From Gemmatimonadota bacterium (GTDB taxonomy: Bacteria; Gemmatimonadota; Gemmatimonadetes; Gemmatimonadales; Gemmatimonadaceae), in the NCBI GenBank assembly GCA_016194585.1, contig JACQBG010000018.1:1-54919 (forward strand): a stretch of 54,919 nt of DNA, written 5' to 3'. Shown one piece after another: positions 18,500-26,360 of this stretch. Numbering within the stretch: the first letter of the stretch is position 1; every line of letters begins with the position of its first letter. Under the pieces are notes generated by a model that saw nothing but the letters and a program-made list of their open reading frames with translations, did no database searches and was not told where the DNA came from. The position numbers and the translations under genes were made by a program.

Positions 18500-18799
18500 A
18501 TGTCGCTCCTCACGAACGTCCTCGCGAAGCTCCGCGCCCACGAAGCCGAACTTCGCGAGCGCGGCGTTGTGCACGTCGCGGTGTTCGGCTCCGTCGTGCG
18601 CTCGGAGCACCGCGCCGACAGCGACGTGGACCTGTTCGTCGATCTCACCCCCGGTGTGGCCGACGACTTCTTCGCGTACGCCGGAATAGCCGCTGACCTC
18701 GAACAGATCGTGGGGCAGGACGTCGACGTCGCGCGGCGCGACCACCTCCGTCCTCACGTGCGTCCGAGCGCCGAGGCGCAGGCGGTGTATGCCTTCTGA
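18500..18799 (+). CDS. MNT-type nucleotidyltransferase antitoxin, MntA-like
   Basis: A 99-residue minimal nucleotidyltransferase. The fold motif is FGSVVRSEHRADSDVDLFVD: GS followed by D-x-D. MntA proteins neutralise HepT by adding AMP to a residue near its active site. It overlaps the next gene by 11 bp, the usual arrangement of this toxin-antitoxin pair. It is cargo of the second tRNA-Pro element. Confidence 0.88.
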   Translation: MSLLTNVLAKLRAHEAELRERGVVHVAVFGSVVRSEHRADSDVDLFVDLTPGVADDFFAYAGIAADLEQIVGQDVDVARRDHLRPHVRPSAEAQAVYAF

Positions 18800-19148
18800 G
18801 GTGCCGCGCGAACGGCTGCAGGACATCGTCACCAACATCGACCGGGTGCGCGCCCACCTGCAGGGTATGAAGCCCGACGCCGAGCTTGACGACAAGACGC
18901 GCGACGCGGTGGAGCGGTGTCTCGAACGGATCAGCGAAGCCGCCAAGAAGCTCGGCCCGATGATCGAGGAGCGGCAGCCACAAGTCTCGTGGCGGGGCAT
19001 CCGCGGCTTGGGCAATGTGCTCCGCCACGAGTACGATGCCGTGGACGATTCGACGATCGCCAGAATCGTCGAGCAGGAACTCGGACCGCTGCGTCAGGCC
19101 TGCGTGAACGAGTCCGCGGCACGCGGGGACGACGAGGGCGCGGGCTGA
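18789..19148 (+). CDS. HepT-like HEPN ribonuclease toxin (DUF86)
   Basis: A 119-residue all-helical HEPN protein, probably an RNase. The active-site region reads RGLGNVLRHEYDAVD; the conserved His-x-Tyr is present, while the Arg normally five residues before His is Gly, with Arg directly before His instead, a variant I know from other DUF86 proteins. The partner of the MntA-like gene upstream. The ATG at 18789 lies inside the antitoxin gene. Confidence 0.87.
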   Translation: MPSEVPRERLQDIVTNIDRVRAHLQGMKPDAELDDKTRDAVERCLERISEAAKKLGPMIEERQPQVSWRGIRGLGNVLRHEYDAVDDSTIARIVEQELGPLRQACVNESAARGDDEGAG

Positions 19149-20356
19149 GCACGTACGGCTGGGCGTTCAAGGCGCGGTTCCGGCGGAACGCGTTCGGATG
19201 GCGCGGATCGCGACTCGCCGTCACGCGGGTACGCGAGGCGGTCGGCGAGATTGCCAAGGTGGCGCGAAAGGACCCTGCTCTTGCCGCCGAAGGCGCGGTC
19301 GTGTTTCTGGAACGGTTGTCGCCCGCACTGGAACAGGTCGACAGTTCGTCGGGCGCCCTCGGTAGCGCAGTCCATCACGCGATCGCCGCGCTCGTTCCGG
19401 TGATCGCACACGCGACTGGCGATGACGCGACGCGCGACGCGTGGCTCGAGCGCCTCTGGGCCGCGCATGTGGCGGACGAAATTCCCTACATCGAGTGCCT
19501 CGGGGATTACTGGGGGGATCTCTGCGCATCGCGCGAAGTCGCGTCGCGGTGGGCCGACCGCCTCATGGACGACACGCGGCGAGCGCTTGCGCCTGCCCGA
19601 CCGACACGAGCGTTCTTCAAAGGAACCTCCGCCTGCCTGAGCGCGCTCCTCGCCAGCCAGCGGTTCGATGAGATGATGCAGCTTCTCGCGTCCGAGACGT
19701 TCTGGCCCTACAAGCAATGGAGCGTGAAGGCGCTCCTCGCTCAGGGGAGAAAGGCGGAGGCTGTCCGGCAGGCCGAGGCGTGTCGCAGCCCGTGGAGCAA
19801 CGATCGCGCCGTGGACGTGATGTGCGAGGAGATACTCCTGTCGTCGGGACTCGCCGAGGAAGCGTACCGTCGCTACGGTCTGCGGGCGCACACCACGGGA
19901 TCGTATGCCGCGACTTTCCGAGCGGTGACGAAACGGTATCCGGACCGCGCGGCACGCGAGGTGCTCGCCGACCTCGTGGGCACGACACCAGGCCTTGAGG
20001 GCAAGTGGTTCGCCGCGGCGAAGGACGCTGGATTCCTCGACTATGCGATCACCCTGGCCAGGCTCAGCCCCGTGGATCCGAAGACGCTCGCACGAGCGGC
20101 GCGCGACTTCGCTGAATCGGAATCGGTGTTCGCGATCGAAGCAGGGCTGCTGGCCATTGAGGGATTCGCCAATGGCCTGGGTTTCGAAGTCACAGGAGCA
20201 GACGTACTCATGGCCTACGTCGGTGCGATGACGGCCGGGACGAATGTCGAGCGATCGCCAGAGGTCCGCGTGCGACTCGCGGAGATGTTGCGACAGGAGC
20301 GTGTGGGAACCGTATTTGTTCGGCAGGCGCTCGGCGTGCTCGCTGGGAAAGGGTGA
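19145..20356 (+). CDS. Conserved protein of unknown function linked to HepT/MntA
   Basis: About 403 residues, beginning near STYGWAFKARFRRNAFGWRG, helical throughout (TPR/HEAT-like), with strong segments such as IPYIECLGDYWGDLC and EEAYRRYGLRAHTTGSYAAT. I recognise the sequence type as a widespread uncharacterised bacterial family. There is no ATG/GTG/TTG at the expected start: the frame is open from within hepT, and only CTG at 19145, overlapping the hepT TGA, fits. The next GTG at 19259 would remove the conserved N-terminus. A CTG or coupled start is likely. Confidence 0.75.
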   Translation: MSTYGWAFKARFRRNAFGWRGSRLAVTRVREAVGEIAKVARKDPALAAEGAVVFLERLSPALEQVDSSSGALGSAVHHAIAALVPVIAHATGDDATRDAWLERLWAAHVADEIPYIECLGDYWGDLCASREVASRWADRLMDDTRRALAPARPTRAFFKGTSACLSALLASQRFDEMMQLLASETFWPYKQWSVKALLAQGRKAEAVRQAEACRSPWSNDRAVDVMCEEILLSSGLAEEAYRRYGLRAHTTGSYAATFRAVTKRYPDRAAREVLADLVGTTPGLEGKWFAAAKDAGFLDYAITLARLSPVDPKTLARAARDFAESESVFAIEAGLLAIEGFANGLGFEVTGADVLMAYVGAMTAGTNVERSPEVRVRLAEMLRQERVGTVFVRQALGVLAGKG

Positions 20357-20485
20357 GCGCACTCCGGCTCGACGCGATCTCATTGCGCGGATCACCGGAA
20401 GAAGCGCGGAAATCGGAAACGTACGATCATCGGTGCTAAGCCATCGTGCCCTTTGCAGTTACCGGACAATTCCCGTTGTCTTGGC

Positions 20486-20533
<48 letters not shown>

Positions 20534-20557
20534 ACAACATGGGAAGAACACGAGAAA

Positions 20558-20587
20558 GGCATCGGCGATCCGTCGATGCCATTTTTC
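20558..20587 (+). terminator. Probable original terminator of tRNA-Pro
   Basis: Stem GGCATCG (20558-20564) / CGATGCC (20574-20580) followed by ATTTTTC. It is located 24 bp after the outer att repeat, so it would follow tRNA-Pro in an element-free chromosome. Confidence 0.7.
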
Positions 20588-20661
20588 GTCGCGCGCACCG
20601 GCGTCGGCCCCACGACTGGCCGCGCGCCAGCGCCGCCGGGCGGCCGAGCCCGCCGGGATAA

Positions 20662-20680
20662 TACTTTTCAATACAAAGTA
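20662..20680. promoter_or_regulatory. AT-rich palindrome upstream of the membrane protein
   Basis: TACTTT (20662-20667), seven bases, AAAGTA (20675-20680), then CTTGACA, which could be a -35 box. It is the only AT-rich patch in the region and lies 37 bp before the ATG at 20717. A likely operator-promoter overlap; the regulator is not identified. Confidence 0.5.
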
Positions 20681-20716
20681 CTTGACAGGTCGATCCGCCG
20701 CTGCCATCGTTGGGCC

Positions 20717-22204
20717 ATGCCTGCTCCACGTCCCGATGCACCCGCGGTCGACGCACGCGCCCGCGCGACGTCCGTCCTCGCCGCCGCGCTGCTCATCGCC
20801 GTCGCCGGCGACCTGCTGCTCCGCGGCGGCGAGTGGCGGCTCGGCTTCACGCTGCTCGTCGCCCTCGTCACCCTGAGCGCGTTCGCGGTCGGCGCGCGCG
20901 CCGACCGCGAACGGAACTTCCTCCTCGCGGGCACCGTCGTCGCCGCGCTCGGCCTCGTGCTGCGCGACGCGATGGCGTTGCGCGCCATCGACCTGCTCTC
21001 GGTGCTCTGCATGGGCGCGCTCACCGTCTGGCGCGGCAACGGACGGAGCGTCGCGCGACTCGAGGGTCTCGACGCCCCGAAGGCGGCCGTGCTCGCGGTG
21101 CTCACGACGCTCGTCGGCGCGCCGGAGGTGCTCCGCGCCTCGAGCCACGCCGGCGCCGACACGGCGGCGCGCGCCGCGCGGACCCGCGCCCTCGCCATCG
21201 GCGTCGTGATCGCGCTGCCGCCGCTGCTGATCGTCATGGCGCTGCTCGGGTCGGCCGACTCCGTGTTCGCCGGCTTCCTGTCGAGCGCCGCGGAGTTCCT
21301 CTCGCGCGAGGCGGTGCAGCACGTCGTCGTCATCGCCGCGCTCGCCTGGCTCGCGACGGGATGGCTCCTCGGCACGCTCGACCGTTCCGCCGTGATCCGG
21401 ATCCCCGAGATCCGCTCGCCGGGACTGCCCTTCGCCAGCGCCAGCGTGGGACTCTACGGACTGGTGGTGCTGCTCACGCTCTTCCTCGCGACGCAGCTGC
21501 GCGTGCTGTTCGGCGGCGCGGCCTACCTGAGCGCCACCGCCGGACTCACCGTGGCGCAGTACGCGCGCGAGGGGTTCTTCCAGTTGGTGGTCGTCGCCGG
21601 CATCGTGCTCGCCACGCTCGTGGCTGCCGACTGGCTCGTGGCGCGCGACGCCGAGGCGGCGCGCCCGTACCGCGTGGCGGGGACGGTGCTGGTCGGGCTC
21701 GTCGCCGCGCTCCTCCTCTCGGCCTCCGCGCGGATGTGGCTCTACGTGTCGTACTTCGGCCTCACGATCGACCGGGTGCTGGCGACGGCGATCATGCTCT
21801 GGGTGCTCGCGGCCTTCGTGACGTTCGCGGCGACCATGCTGCGCGGGCGCGGCGATCGGTTCGCGCCGGCGATCCTCCTCGTCACGATCGGCTGGGTGGC
21901 GGCGCTGAACGTGGCGAACCCCGAGGGGATCGTCGTGCGCGCGAACCTCGAGCGCGCCGCCGCCGGCAAGCCGTTCGACGCGCAGTACCACGCGTACCTC
22001 TCGGCCGACGCGCTGCCGGCGCTGCTCGCGGCGGCACCGACGCTGCCGGCCATCGAGTGTGCGGACCTTGCCAGGAATCTGGCGAAGGTATGGAAGACGC
22101 GGCGCGCGGCGCGCGACGATTGGCGGAGCTGGAGCGTGCCGTACGCCCGCGCCATCGCCGCTGGGGCCGGCCGCGACGCACCCCGGTGCGCCGGCGGAAG
22201 CTGA
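20717..22204 (+). CDS. Polytopic membrane protein, DUF4173/DUF4153-like
   Basis: A 495-residue integral inner-membrane protein with about 10-12 hydrophobic helices. The motif region TQLRVLFGGAAYL with YAREGFFQLVVVAGIVLATL is typical of DUF4173, a family of unknown role in bacterial membranes. A soluble C-terminal tail of ~90 residues follows (ANPEGIVVRANLERAAAGKP). The ATG at 20717 follows the palindrome; the upstream in-frame extension has no hydrophobic sequence. It is the first chromosomal gene after the integrated elements. Confidence 0.85.
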   Translation: MPAPRPDAPAVDARARATSVLAAALLIAVAGDLLLRGGEWRLGFTLLVALVTLSAFAVGARADRERNFLLAGTVVAALGLVLRDAMALRAIDLLSVLCMGALTVWRGNGRSVARLEGLDAPKAAVLAVLTTLVGAPEVLRASSHAGADTAARAARTRALAIGVVIALPPLLIVMALLGSADSVFAGFLSSAAEFLSREAVQHVVVIAALAWLATGWLLGTLDRSAVIRIPEIRSPGLPFASASVGLYGLVVLLTLFLATQLRVLFGGAAYLSATAGLTVAQYAREGFFQLVVVAGIVLATLVAADWLVARDAEAARPYRVAGTVLVGLVAALLLSASARMWLYVSYFGLTIDRVLATAIMLWVLAAFVTFAATMLRGRGDRFAPAILLVTIGWVAALNVANPEGIVVRANLERAAAGKPFDAQYHAYLSADALPALLAAAPTLPAIECADLARNLAKVWKTRRAARDDWRSWSVPYARAIAAGAGRDAPRCAGGS

Positions 22205-22262
22205 CCGTCCTCGTCGTGAGCTGCGCTGGATTGCGGTCGGTCGGACGACCGCGACCCGTGCG

Positions 22263-22913
22263 TCAGGTCAGGAGCGACCCGAAGGCGACGGCGCCCTTGA
22301 ACACGATGAACAGGCCAAGCGCCATCAGCAGCACCCCGCTCACCGCGCCGACGACCCGCTGTTCCGCGGCGATCGCGCGGAACCTGCCGCGCACCGTCTG
22401 GCTCGCATACGCCACGAGGAGCATCGGGATGGAGAAGCCGGCGGAATAGATCAGGAGATAGGCGACGCCGGCGGTCACGCGCTGTTCGGTGGCGACGAGG
22501 GCGAGCACACCCGAGAGCATCGGCCCGACGCACGGGATCCAGATGACCCCGAGCAGCGCGCCGAGCGCGAATCCGTTGATGCGGCCGCCGGCGCGCTCCG
22601 CGAGACGGGCGAACCCGAGCCGCTTGAACGGGTTCACGTCGAAGATGAGCAGCAGCCCGAACAGCGCGATGACGGCGCCGACCCCCTTCTCCGCCTTGTA
22701 CATCCACGGCCCGACGACCGCGCCGAACAGCGACGACACGACGCCCATCGCCACGAACGCGAGCGCCAGTCCGCTCACGATGAGCACGGGGCGGAGCTTG
22801 TGATCGCTCGCCGTGCCGGTCACGATGAGCGGCACGACGGGGATCACGCAGGGCGAGAGGACGCTGGTGAGCCCCGCGCCGAGGACGAGTGCCGCGTTCA
22901 GGTCGCTGACCAT
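22263..22913 (-). CDS. CcdA/DsbD-like transmembrane thiol-disulfide carrier
   Basis: A 216-residue, six-helix membrane protein that passes reducing equivalents from cytoplasmic thioredoxin to the periplasm. Both redox Cys motifs are present: LSPCVIPVVPL in helix 1 and IWIPCVGPMLSG in helix 4. It starts 4 bp after the stop of the thioredoxin-like gene, so the two are translated together and likely interact. Use could be cytochrome c maturation, metal or persulfide redox, or another pathway. Confidence 0.92.
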   Translation of the reverse strand: MVSDLNAALVLGAGLTSVLSPCVIPVVPLIVTGTASDHKLRPVLIVSGLALAFVAMGVVSSLFGAVVGPWMYKAEKGVGAVIALFGLLLIFDVNPFKRLGFARLAERAGGRINGFALGALLGVIWIPCVGPMLSGVLALVATEQRVTAGVAYLLIYSAGFSIPMLLVAYASQTVRGRFRAIAAEQRVVGAVSGVLLMALGLFIVFKGAVAFGSLLT

Positions 22914-22917
22914 CCGG

Positions 22918-23436
22918 TCACTTCGTGAGCGCGGCGAGCACGGCGTCGCCGCTCTGCACGCCCGGTGTGAAGCGCGACAGCTCGCGCCCGTCCTTGTCGG
23001 CGATGACGAGCGTCGGGAGTCCGCGGATGCCGTACGCCTCGAACTTCGGCATGTCGGCCTGCTCGGTCGTCTTGATGAGCACGACCTGCGCCACTTTCGA
23101 GAGCGAGTCGGCGACGCCGTTGAGGATGCCGAGCTGCGTCTGGCAGGGGTAGCCGTTCGGGTTCATGAAGAAGAGGAGCTGCTTGCCCGGCGCCGTGGCG
23201 CCGCTGGTCGCGACGGCCGGCGTGGCCGCGTCGGTGGCGACGGGCGCGGCCACCGCGGCCGGAGGCGGCGCGACGGCGACCTCCGACGACGACGCGCGCG
23301 CACCCGCGTTGCGCGCGCCCGCCGCGGCCGCGGCGACGGCGACGACGACCGCGACGCCGACGAGGGCGATCCACTTCGGCAGCGCGGACCGCCGCTGTTT
23401 CTGCCTGCGCGCGCGTTCCCGTGAACTCTTCGACAT
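22918..23436 (-). CDS. Membrane-anchored thioredoxin-like protein with single active Cys
   Basis: 172 residues: a basic cytoplasmic N-terminus (RERARRQKQRR), one membrane helix (~22-42), an Ala/Pro-rich linker, and a thioredoxin fold from residue ~83. The usual CxxC is replaced by GYPC (in FFMNPNGYPCQTQ), so only the second Cys remains; the cis-Pro loop is GLPTLVIAD. Loss of the nucleophilic Cys suggests a monothiol or binding role rather than a normal oxidoreductase. It is paired with ccdA downstream. Confidence 0.85.
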   Translation of the reverse strand: MSKSSRERARRQKQRRSALPKWIALVGVAVVVAVAAAAAGARNAGARASSSEVAVAPPPAAVAAPVATDAATPAVATSGATAPGKQLLFFMNPNGYPCQTQLGILNGVADSLSKVAQVVLIKTTEQADMPKFEAYGIRGLPTLVIADKDGRELSRFTPGVQSGDAVLAALTK

Positions 23437-23488
23437 GTCATCCTCGCGGTTGGCCTGCGACTCGATGCTACGTGAGTCTATATATCAC

Positions 23489-23502
23489 TATATGTTCATA
23501 TA
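23489..23502. promoter_or_regulatory. TATATG-N2-CATATA operator-like palindrome, thioredoxin/ccdA
   Basis: TATATG TT CATATA, 53 bp before the thioredoxin-like start, within an AT-rich patch. A nearly identical element (TATATG CT CATACA) lies before the OsmC gene at 24084-24097. A shared repressor site is likely; ArsR-type regulators use similar sequences. Confidence 0.6.
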
Positions 23503-23569
23503 ATAGGGCAAAGCCGCGCACCGGTGTCGGCGAAACCCGCAGGCGTCCGGCGCAGCCGGTCGCCGGCGC

Positions 23570-24031
23570 TCAGTCCGCGACGGCCGTACCGGCCGCAGCG
23601 GCCGCGCCGGCCGGCGCGCCGGCCTCGATCTGCATCACCACCTCGGCGCCATGGACGAGCGTGGCGTGCGCGGGGCAGCTCCGGGCGACGCGCTCGAGCA
23701 TGGCGACGTGCTGCTCGGGGATCCCCTCGGGGAGCACGACGCGCACGACGAACTGGCCGATGCGATTGGGGTTCGGCGCGCCGTACTGCTCGAGCTCGAC
23801 GCGCATGCCCGCGTAGGGGATGTTGCGCGAGTGGCAGAACTGCTGGACGTACAGGGCGACGCAGGTGCCGAGCGACGCACCGAGCAGCTCGATGGGGGCC
23901 GGCCCCATGTCCTCGCCGCCACCGGCGGCGGGCTGGTCGACGATGATGCGGTGCGAACGGACCTGGGCGGCGAACTGCACGCCGCCTTCGTGGGTGACGA
24001 CGATCGGTCGACGCGGACTCCGGCCGGACAT
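23570..24031 (-). CDS. OsmC/Ohr-family protein
   Basis: A 153-residue OsmC-fold protein, which reduces organic or other hydroperoxides through two cysteines. The first reactive region is LGASLGTCVALYVQQFCHSR, and the second is RSCPAHATL. The N-terminal strand EGGVQFAAQVRSHRIIVDQP matches the family. The C-terminus has an Ala-rich tail. The ATG at 24029-24031 is well placed about 55 bp after the operator-like palindrome. Members of the OsmC subgroup with persulfide-related roles also exist. Confidence 0.9.
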   Translation of the reverse strand: MSGRSPRRPIVVTHEGGVQFAAQVRSHRIIVDQPAAGGGEDMGPAPIELLGASLGTCVALYVQQFCHSRNIPYAGMRVELEQYGAPNPNRIGQFVVRVVLPEGIPEQHVAMLERVARSCPAHATLVHGAEVVMQIEAGAPAGAAAAAGTAVAD

Positions 24032-24071
24032 GATGGACCTCCAGACGTGGCGGAAGGGGATGTTGTCGTTT

Positions 24072-24101
24072 CTATTGTATGCTTATATGCTCATACAGTA
24101 G
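24072..24101. promoter_or_regulatory. Nested operator-like palindromes upstream of the OsmC gene
   Basis: Outer arms CTATTGTATG (24072-24081) and CATACAGTAG (24092-24101), 9 of 10 complementary. An inner TATATGCTCATACA (24084-24097) matches the motif at 23489-23502. It suggests two overlapping sites for one dimeric regulator. Confidence 0.6.
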
Positions 24102-24139
24102 ATGTCAACCCGCCCCGCCCCCGCGTCGTGCGTCCGCCC

Positions 24140-24991
24140 TCAGGGGAAGCGTCGCCTCGCGGCGTCGGGGAAGGCGCGCTCCAACTCGGCCGACGGGACG
24201 GCCGACGAGAGTCGCCCGAACGTCCCCTGCTCCGCGATCTCGCGTGCCGCCGCCAGGAAGCCCGCCCACGCGACGCGGGCGAGGGCGCCGCCGACGCTCA
24301 CGCGACGCACGCCGAGGTCGGCGAGCGCCGCGACGGTCGTGAAGTCGCCTCCGACGAGGACGTTCACCGGCCGGGGCGCGACGGCGCGCACGACCGCCGA
24401 GATCTCCGACGGCGTGCGGATGCCGGGAGCGTAGAGACAATCCGCCCCCGCCTCGGCGAAGGCCTCGAGCCGCCGGACGGTCTCGGCGAGGTCGGGACGC
24501 CCGACGATGAACCCCTCCGACCGGGCGGTGAGCACGACCGGCGTTCCACCCTCGTCGATCGCGCGGCGGGCCGCGCGCACGCGCTCCACGGCGAGCGCGA
24601 ATTCGAAGAGCGGATGTCGCGCGTCGCCGGTGGAATCCTCGATCGACAGCCCCGCGATGCCCGTCTGCACGGCGCGCCGCACGTTCAGCGCGACGGCGTC
24701 GGGCGCCGTCGCGAAACCGTCCTCGAAGTCGGCGTTCACCGGCACGCTGGCGGCGCCGGCGATGTCGCGCAGGTGCACCAGCATCTCCTCCAGTGGCACG
24801 TGATTGTCGCGCCGGCCGCGCGACCAGGCGAAGCCGGAACTGGTCGTGGCGATGGCACGGAATCCGAGCGCGCCGAGGAGGAGCGCGCTGCCCGGATCCC
24901 AGGCGTTGGGCATCACGAGGCACCCACCCTCGTGCAGGCGGGCGAAGTCGAGCGATCGCGGATGATTCGGCATGGTCGACGCGTTGCTCAT
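24140..24991 (-). CDS. Isocitrate lyase/PEP mutase family protein
   Basis: 283 residues, a TIM-barrel of the ICL/PEPM superfamily, which forms or breaks C-C or C-P bonds of 2-oxo acids. Mg-site and loop motifs are visible: MPNAWDPGSALLLGALGFRA, VPVNADFEDGFA, GIAGLSIEDSTGD, LTARSEGFI. The catalytic Cys/Asp loop is not diagnostic, so the substrate is unknown. The ATG at 24989-24991 was chosen over a second ATG 18 bases later; neither has a strong ribosome site. It lies 19 bp after the NIPSNAP gene on the same strand. Confidence 0.88.
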   Translation of the reverse strand: MSNASTMPNHPRSLDFARLHEGGCLVMPNAWDPGSALLLGALGFRAIATTSSGFAWSRGRRDNHVPLEEMLVHLRDIAGAASVPVNADFEDGFATAPDAVALNVRRAVQTGIAGLSIEDSTGDARHPLFEFALAVERVRAARRAIDEGGTPVVLTARSEGFIVGRPDLAETVRRLEAFAEAGADCLYAPGIRTPSEISAVVRAVAPRPVNVLVGGDFTTVAALADLGVRRVSVGGALARVAWAGFLAAAREIAEQGTFGRLSSAVPSAELERAFPDAARRRFP

Positions 24992-25010
24992 GGGCGAGGT
25001 GTGAGAGGGG

Positions 25011-25466
25011 TCACTCGGTGCCATCCCGGTGCGGCGGAAACTGCAGCGTGCCCGGCACGGCCTCAAGGAAGGTGCGTTCCTCACGGAGGATGAAGCGCTT
25101 CGCCTGCGCTTCGGCGAAGTTCGCCTGGCCGTCGGCGTCGGCGCGCAATCGCGCGCGGTACGCCTCGTACGCGGCGAGCGACTCGAAGCCGACGAGGGCG
25201 AGGGCGATGTCGTTCGTCCCTTCGGAGGGGAGGAGGCAGCCGATGAGGCTCCCGCCGCATCGCGGGATGATGCGGCCCCATCGTTCGGCGTACGCGGCGA
25301 ACGCCTTCCGCTGGAACGGATCGATCTGATAGCGGATGCAGCATGTGACGGGCATGCGGCCTCTCGGGTCGAAGGAACGCGTCCCGCCGAGCGCGACGGC
25401 GCCGAGGGCGAGGCGGCCGAGGAACGCGCGTCGCGACGCGGGCTGGCGGCGATCGGAGAGCGACAT
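25011..25466 (-). CDS. NIPSNAP-domain protein with Tat signal
   Basis: 151 residues. A twin-Arg motif [19 protein letters not shown] opens the protein, so it is probably exported folded. The NIPSNAP-like ferredoxin-fold body begins at [17 protein letters not shown] and includes [19 protein letters not shown] and [27 protein letters not shown] functions are poorly known. The ATG at 25464-25466 has GGAGA before it. It is divergent from the ArsR-type gene. Confidence 0.85.
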   Translation of the reverse strand: MSLSDRRQPASRRAFLGRLALGAVALGGTRSFDPRGRMPVTCCIRYQIDPFQRKAFAAYAERWGRIIPRCGGSLIGCLLPSEGTNDIALALVGFESLAAYEAYRARLRADADGQANFAEAQAKRFILREERTFLEAVPGTLQFPPHRDGTE

Positions 25467-25547
25467 GGGCGAGTCTCCGTGCGTGCGGGGATGGGACGTC
25501 GGGCGGCGACGTCGTGGTGCCGCGAACGCTAGCGCTGGTCGCGGGAA

Positions 25548-25573
25548 CATGGTTCGCTTGTCATCGAACCATG
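25548..25573. promoter_or_regulatory. Palindrome overlapping the ArsR-type start codon
   Basis: Perfect 9-bp arms CATGGTTCG (25548-25556) and CGAACCATG (25565-25573) with 8 bases between; the right arm includes the ATG of the regulator. A site in this position is expected for autorepression and could also control the divergent NIPSNAP gene. Confidence 0.7.
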
Positions 25574-26254
25574 GACGCGCCTCCGGACATCGCCGCCGTC
25601 GCCGGACTCATCGGGGACCGGGCGCGCGCGGCGATCCTCATGAGTCTCATGGCCGATCGTGCGCTCACCGCGACCGAACTCGCCCGCGCGGCGGCGGTGA
25701 CGAAGCAGACGGCGAGCGCGCACCTCGCGCGACTGCTCGAGGCACAGCTCGTCACGGTCGCGCAGTCGGGACGCCATCGATACTACCGGCTCGCCGACCA
25801 TCAGGTCGCCTCGGCGCTCGAGCGCCTCGTCGTGCTCGCCGAACATGTCGGCGCGCGTCAGGTCACGGTCGGTCCCGTCGACCCCGCGCTGCGTCGGGCC
25901 CGCGTCTGCTACGATCACTTGGCCGGAGAGCTCGGCGTGTTCGTGTACGACGCACTGAGAGACCGGGGGTTCGTGCGCGCCGATGGCTCGCGACTCACGC
26001 TGACGGCGGGCGGCGAGCGCTTCGTGAGCGGGTTCGGGGTCGACGTGACCGCGCTGCGGCATCGGCGGCGGCCGCTCTGCCTGGCGTGCCTCGACTGGAG
26101 CGTCCGCCGGCATCATCTCGCCGGCGCGTTGGGCGCGGCGCTGCTGCAGCGCATCTTCACGCTGGGCTGGGCACATCGACGAAAGGGATCGCGCGCCGTC
26201 GTCTTCTCGGCGCTGGGGGAACGCGCCCTGCGCGCCCGGCTCGCGGCGGGATAG
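25571..26254 (+). CDS. ArsR-type winged-helix regulator
   Basis: 227 residues. The ArsR HTH is at residues ~5-85: [20 protein letters not shown], then [24 protein letters not shown]. No Cys metal motif is seen in the HTH. The C-terminal ~140 residues form an extra domain with a [20 protein letters not shown] segment, known from regulators next to NIPSNAP or enzyme genes. The ATG at 25571 sits inside the palindrome. It is divergent from the NIPSNAP/PEP-mutase unit, which it probably controls. Confidence 0.88.
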   Translation: MDAPPDIAAVAGLIGDRARAAILMSLMADRALTATELARAAAVTKQTASAHLARLLEAQLVTVAQSGRHRYYRLADHQVASALERLVVLAEHVGARQVTVGPVDPALRRARVCYDHLAGELGVFVYDALRDRGFVRADGSRLTLTAGGERFVSGFGVDVTALRHRRRPLCLACLDWSVRRHHLAGALGAALLQRIFTLGWAHRRKGSRAVVFSALGERALRARLAAG

Positions 26255-26360
26255 CCGAGGGCGCGGCGACACCACTTTGCCGGTTACAGACGACGCCGGA
26301 CGCCGCGCGGGACGGGTAGGATTCAGACACCCCCCGCTTGGACGCGATCAGAGGCGCGAA

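Noticed and set aside
23651-25093. 480-codon plus-strand frame across OsmC, PEP-mutase and NIPSNAP genes
   Set aside because: It crosses three well supported minus-strand genes and their promoters, and has no family similarity.
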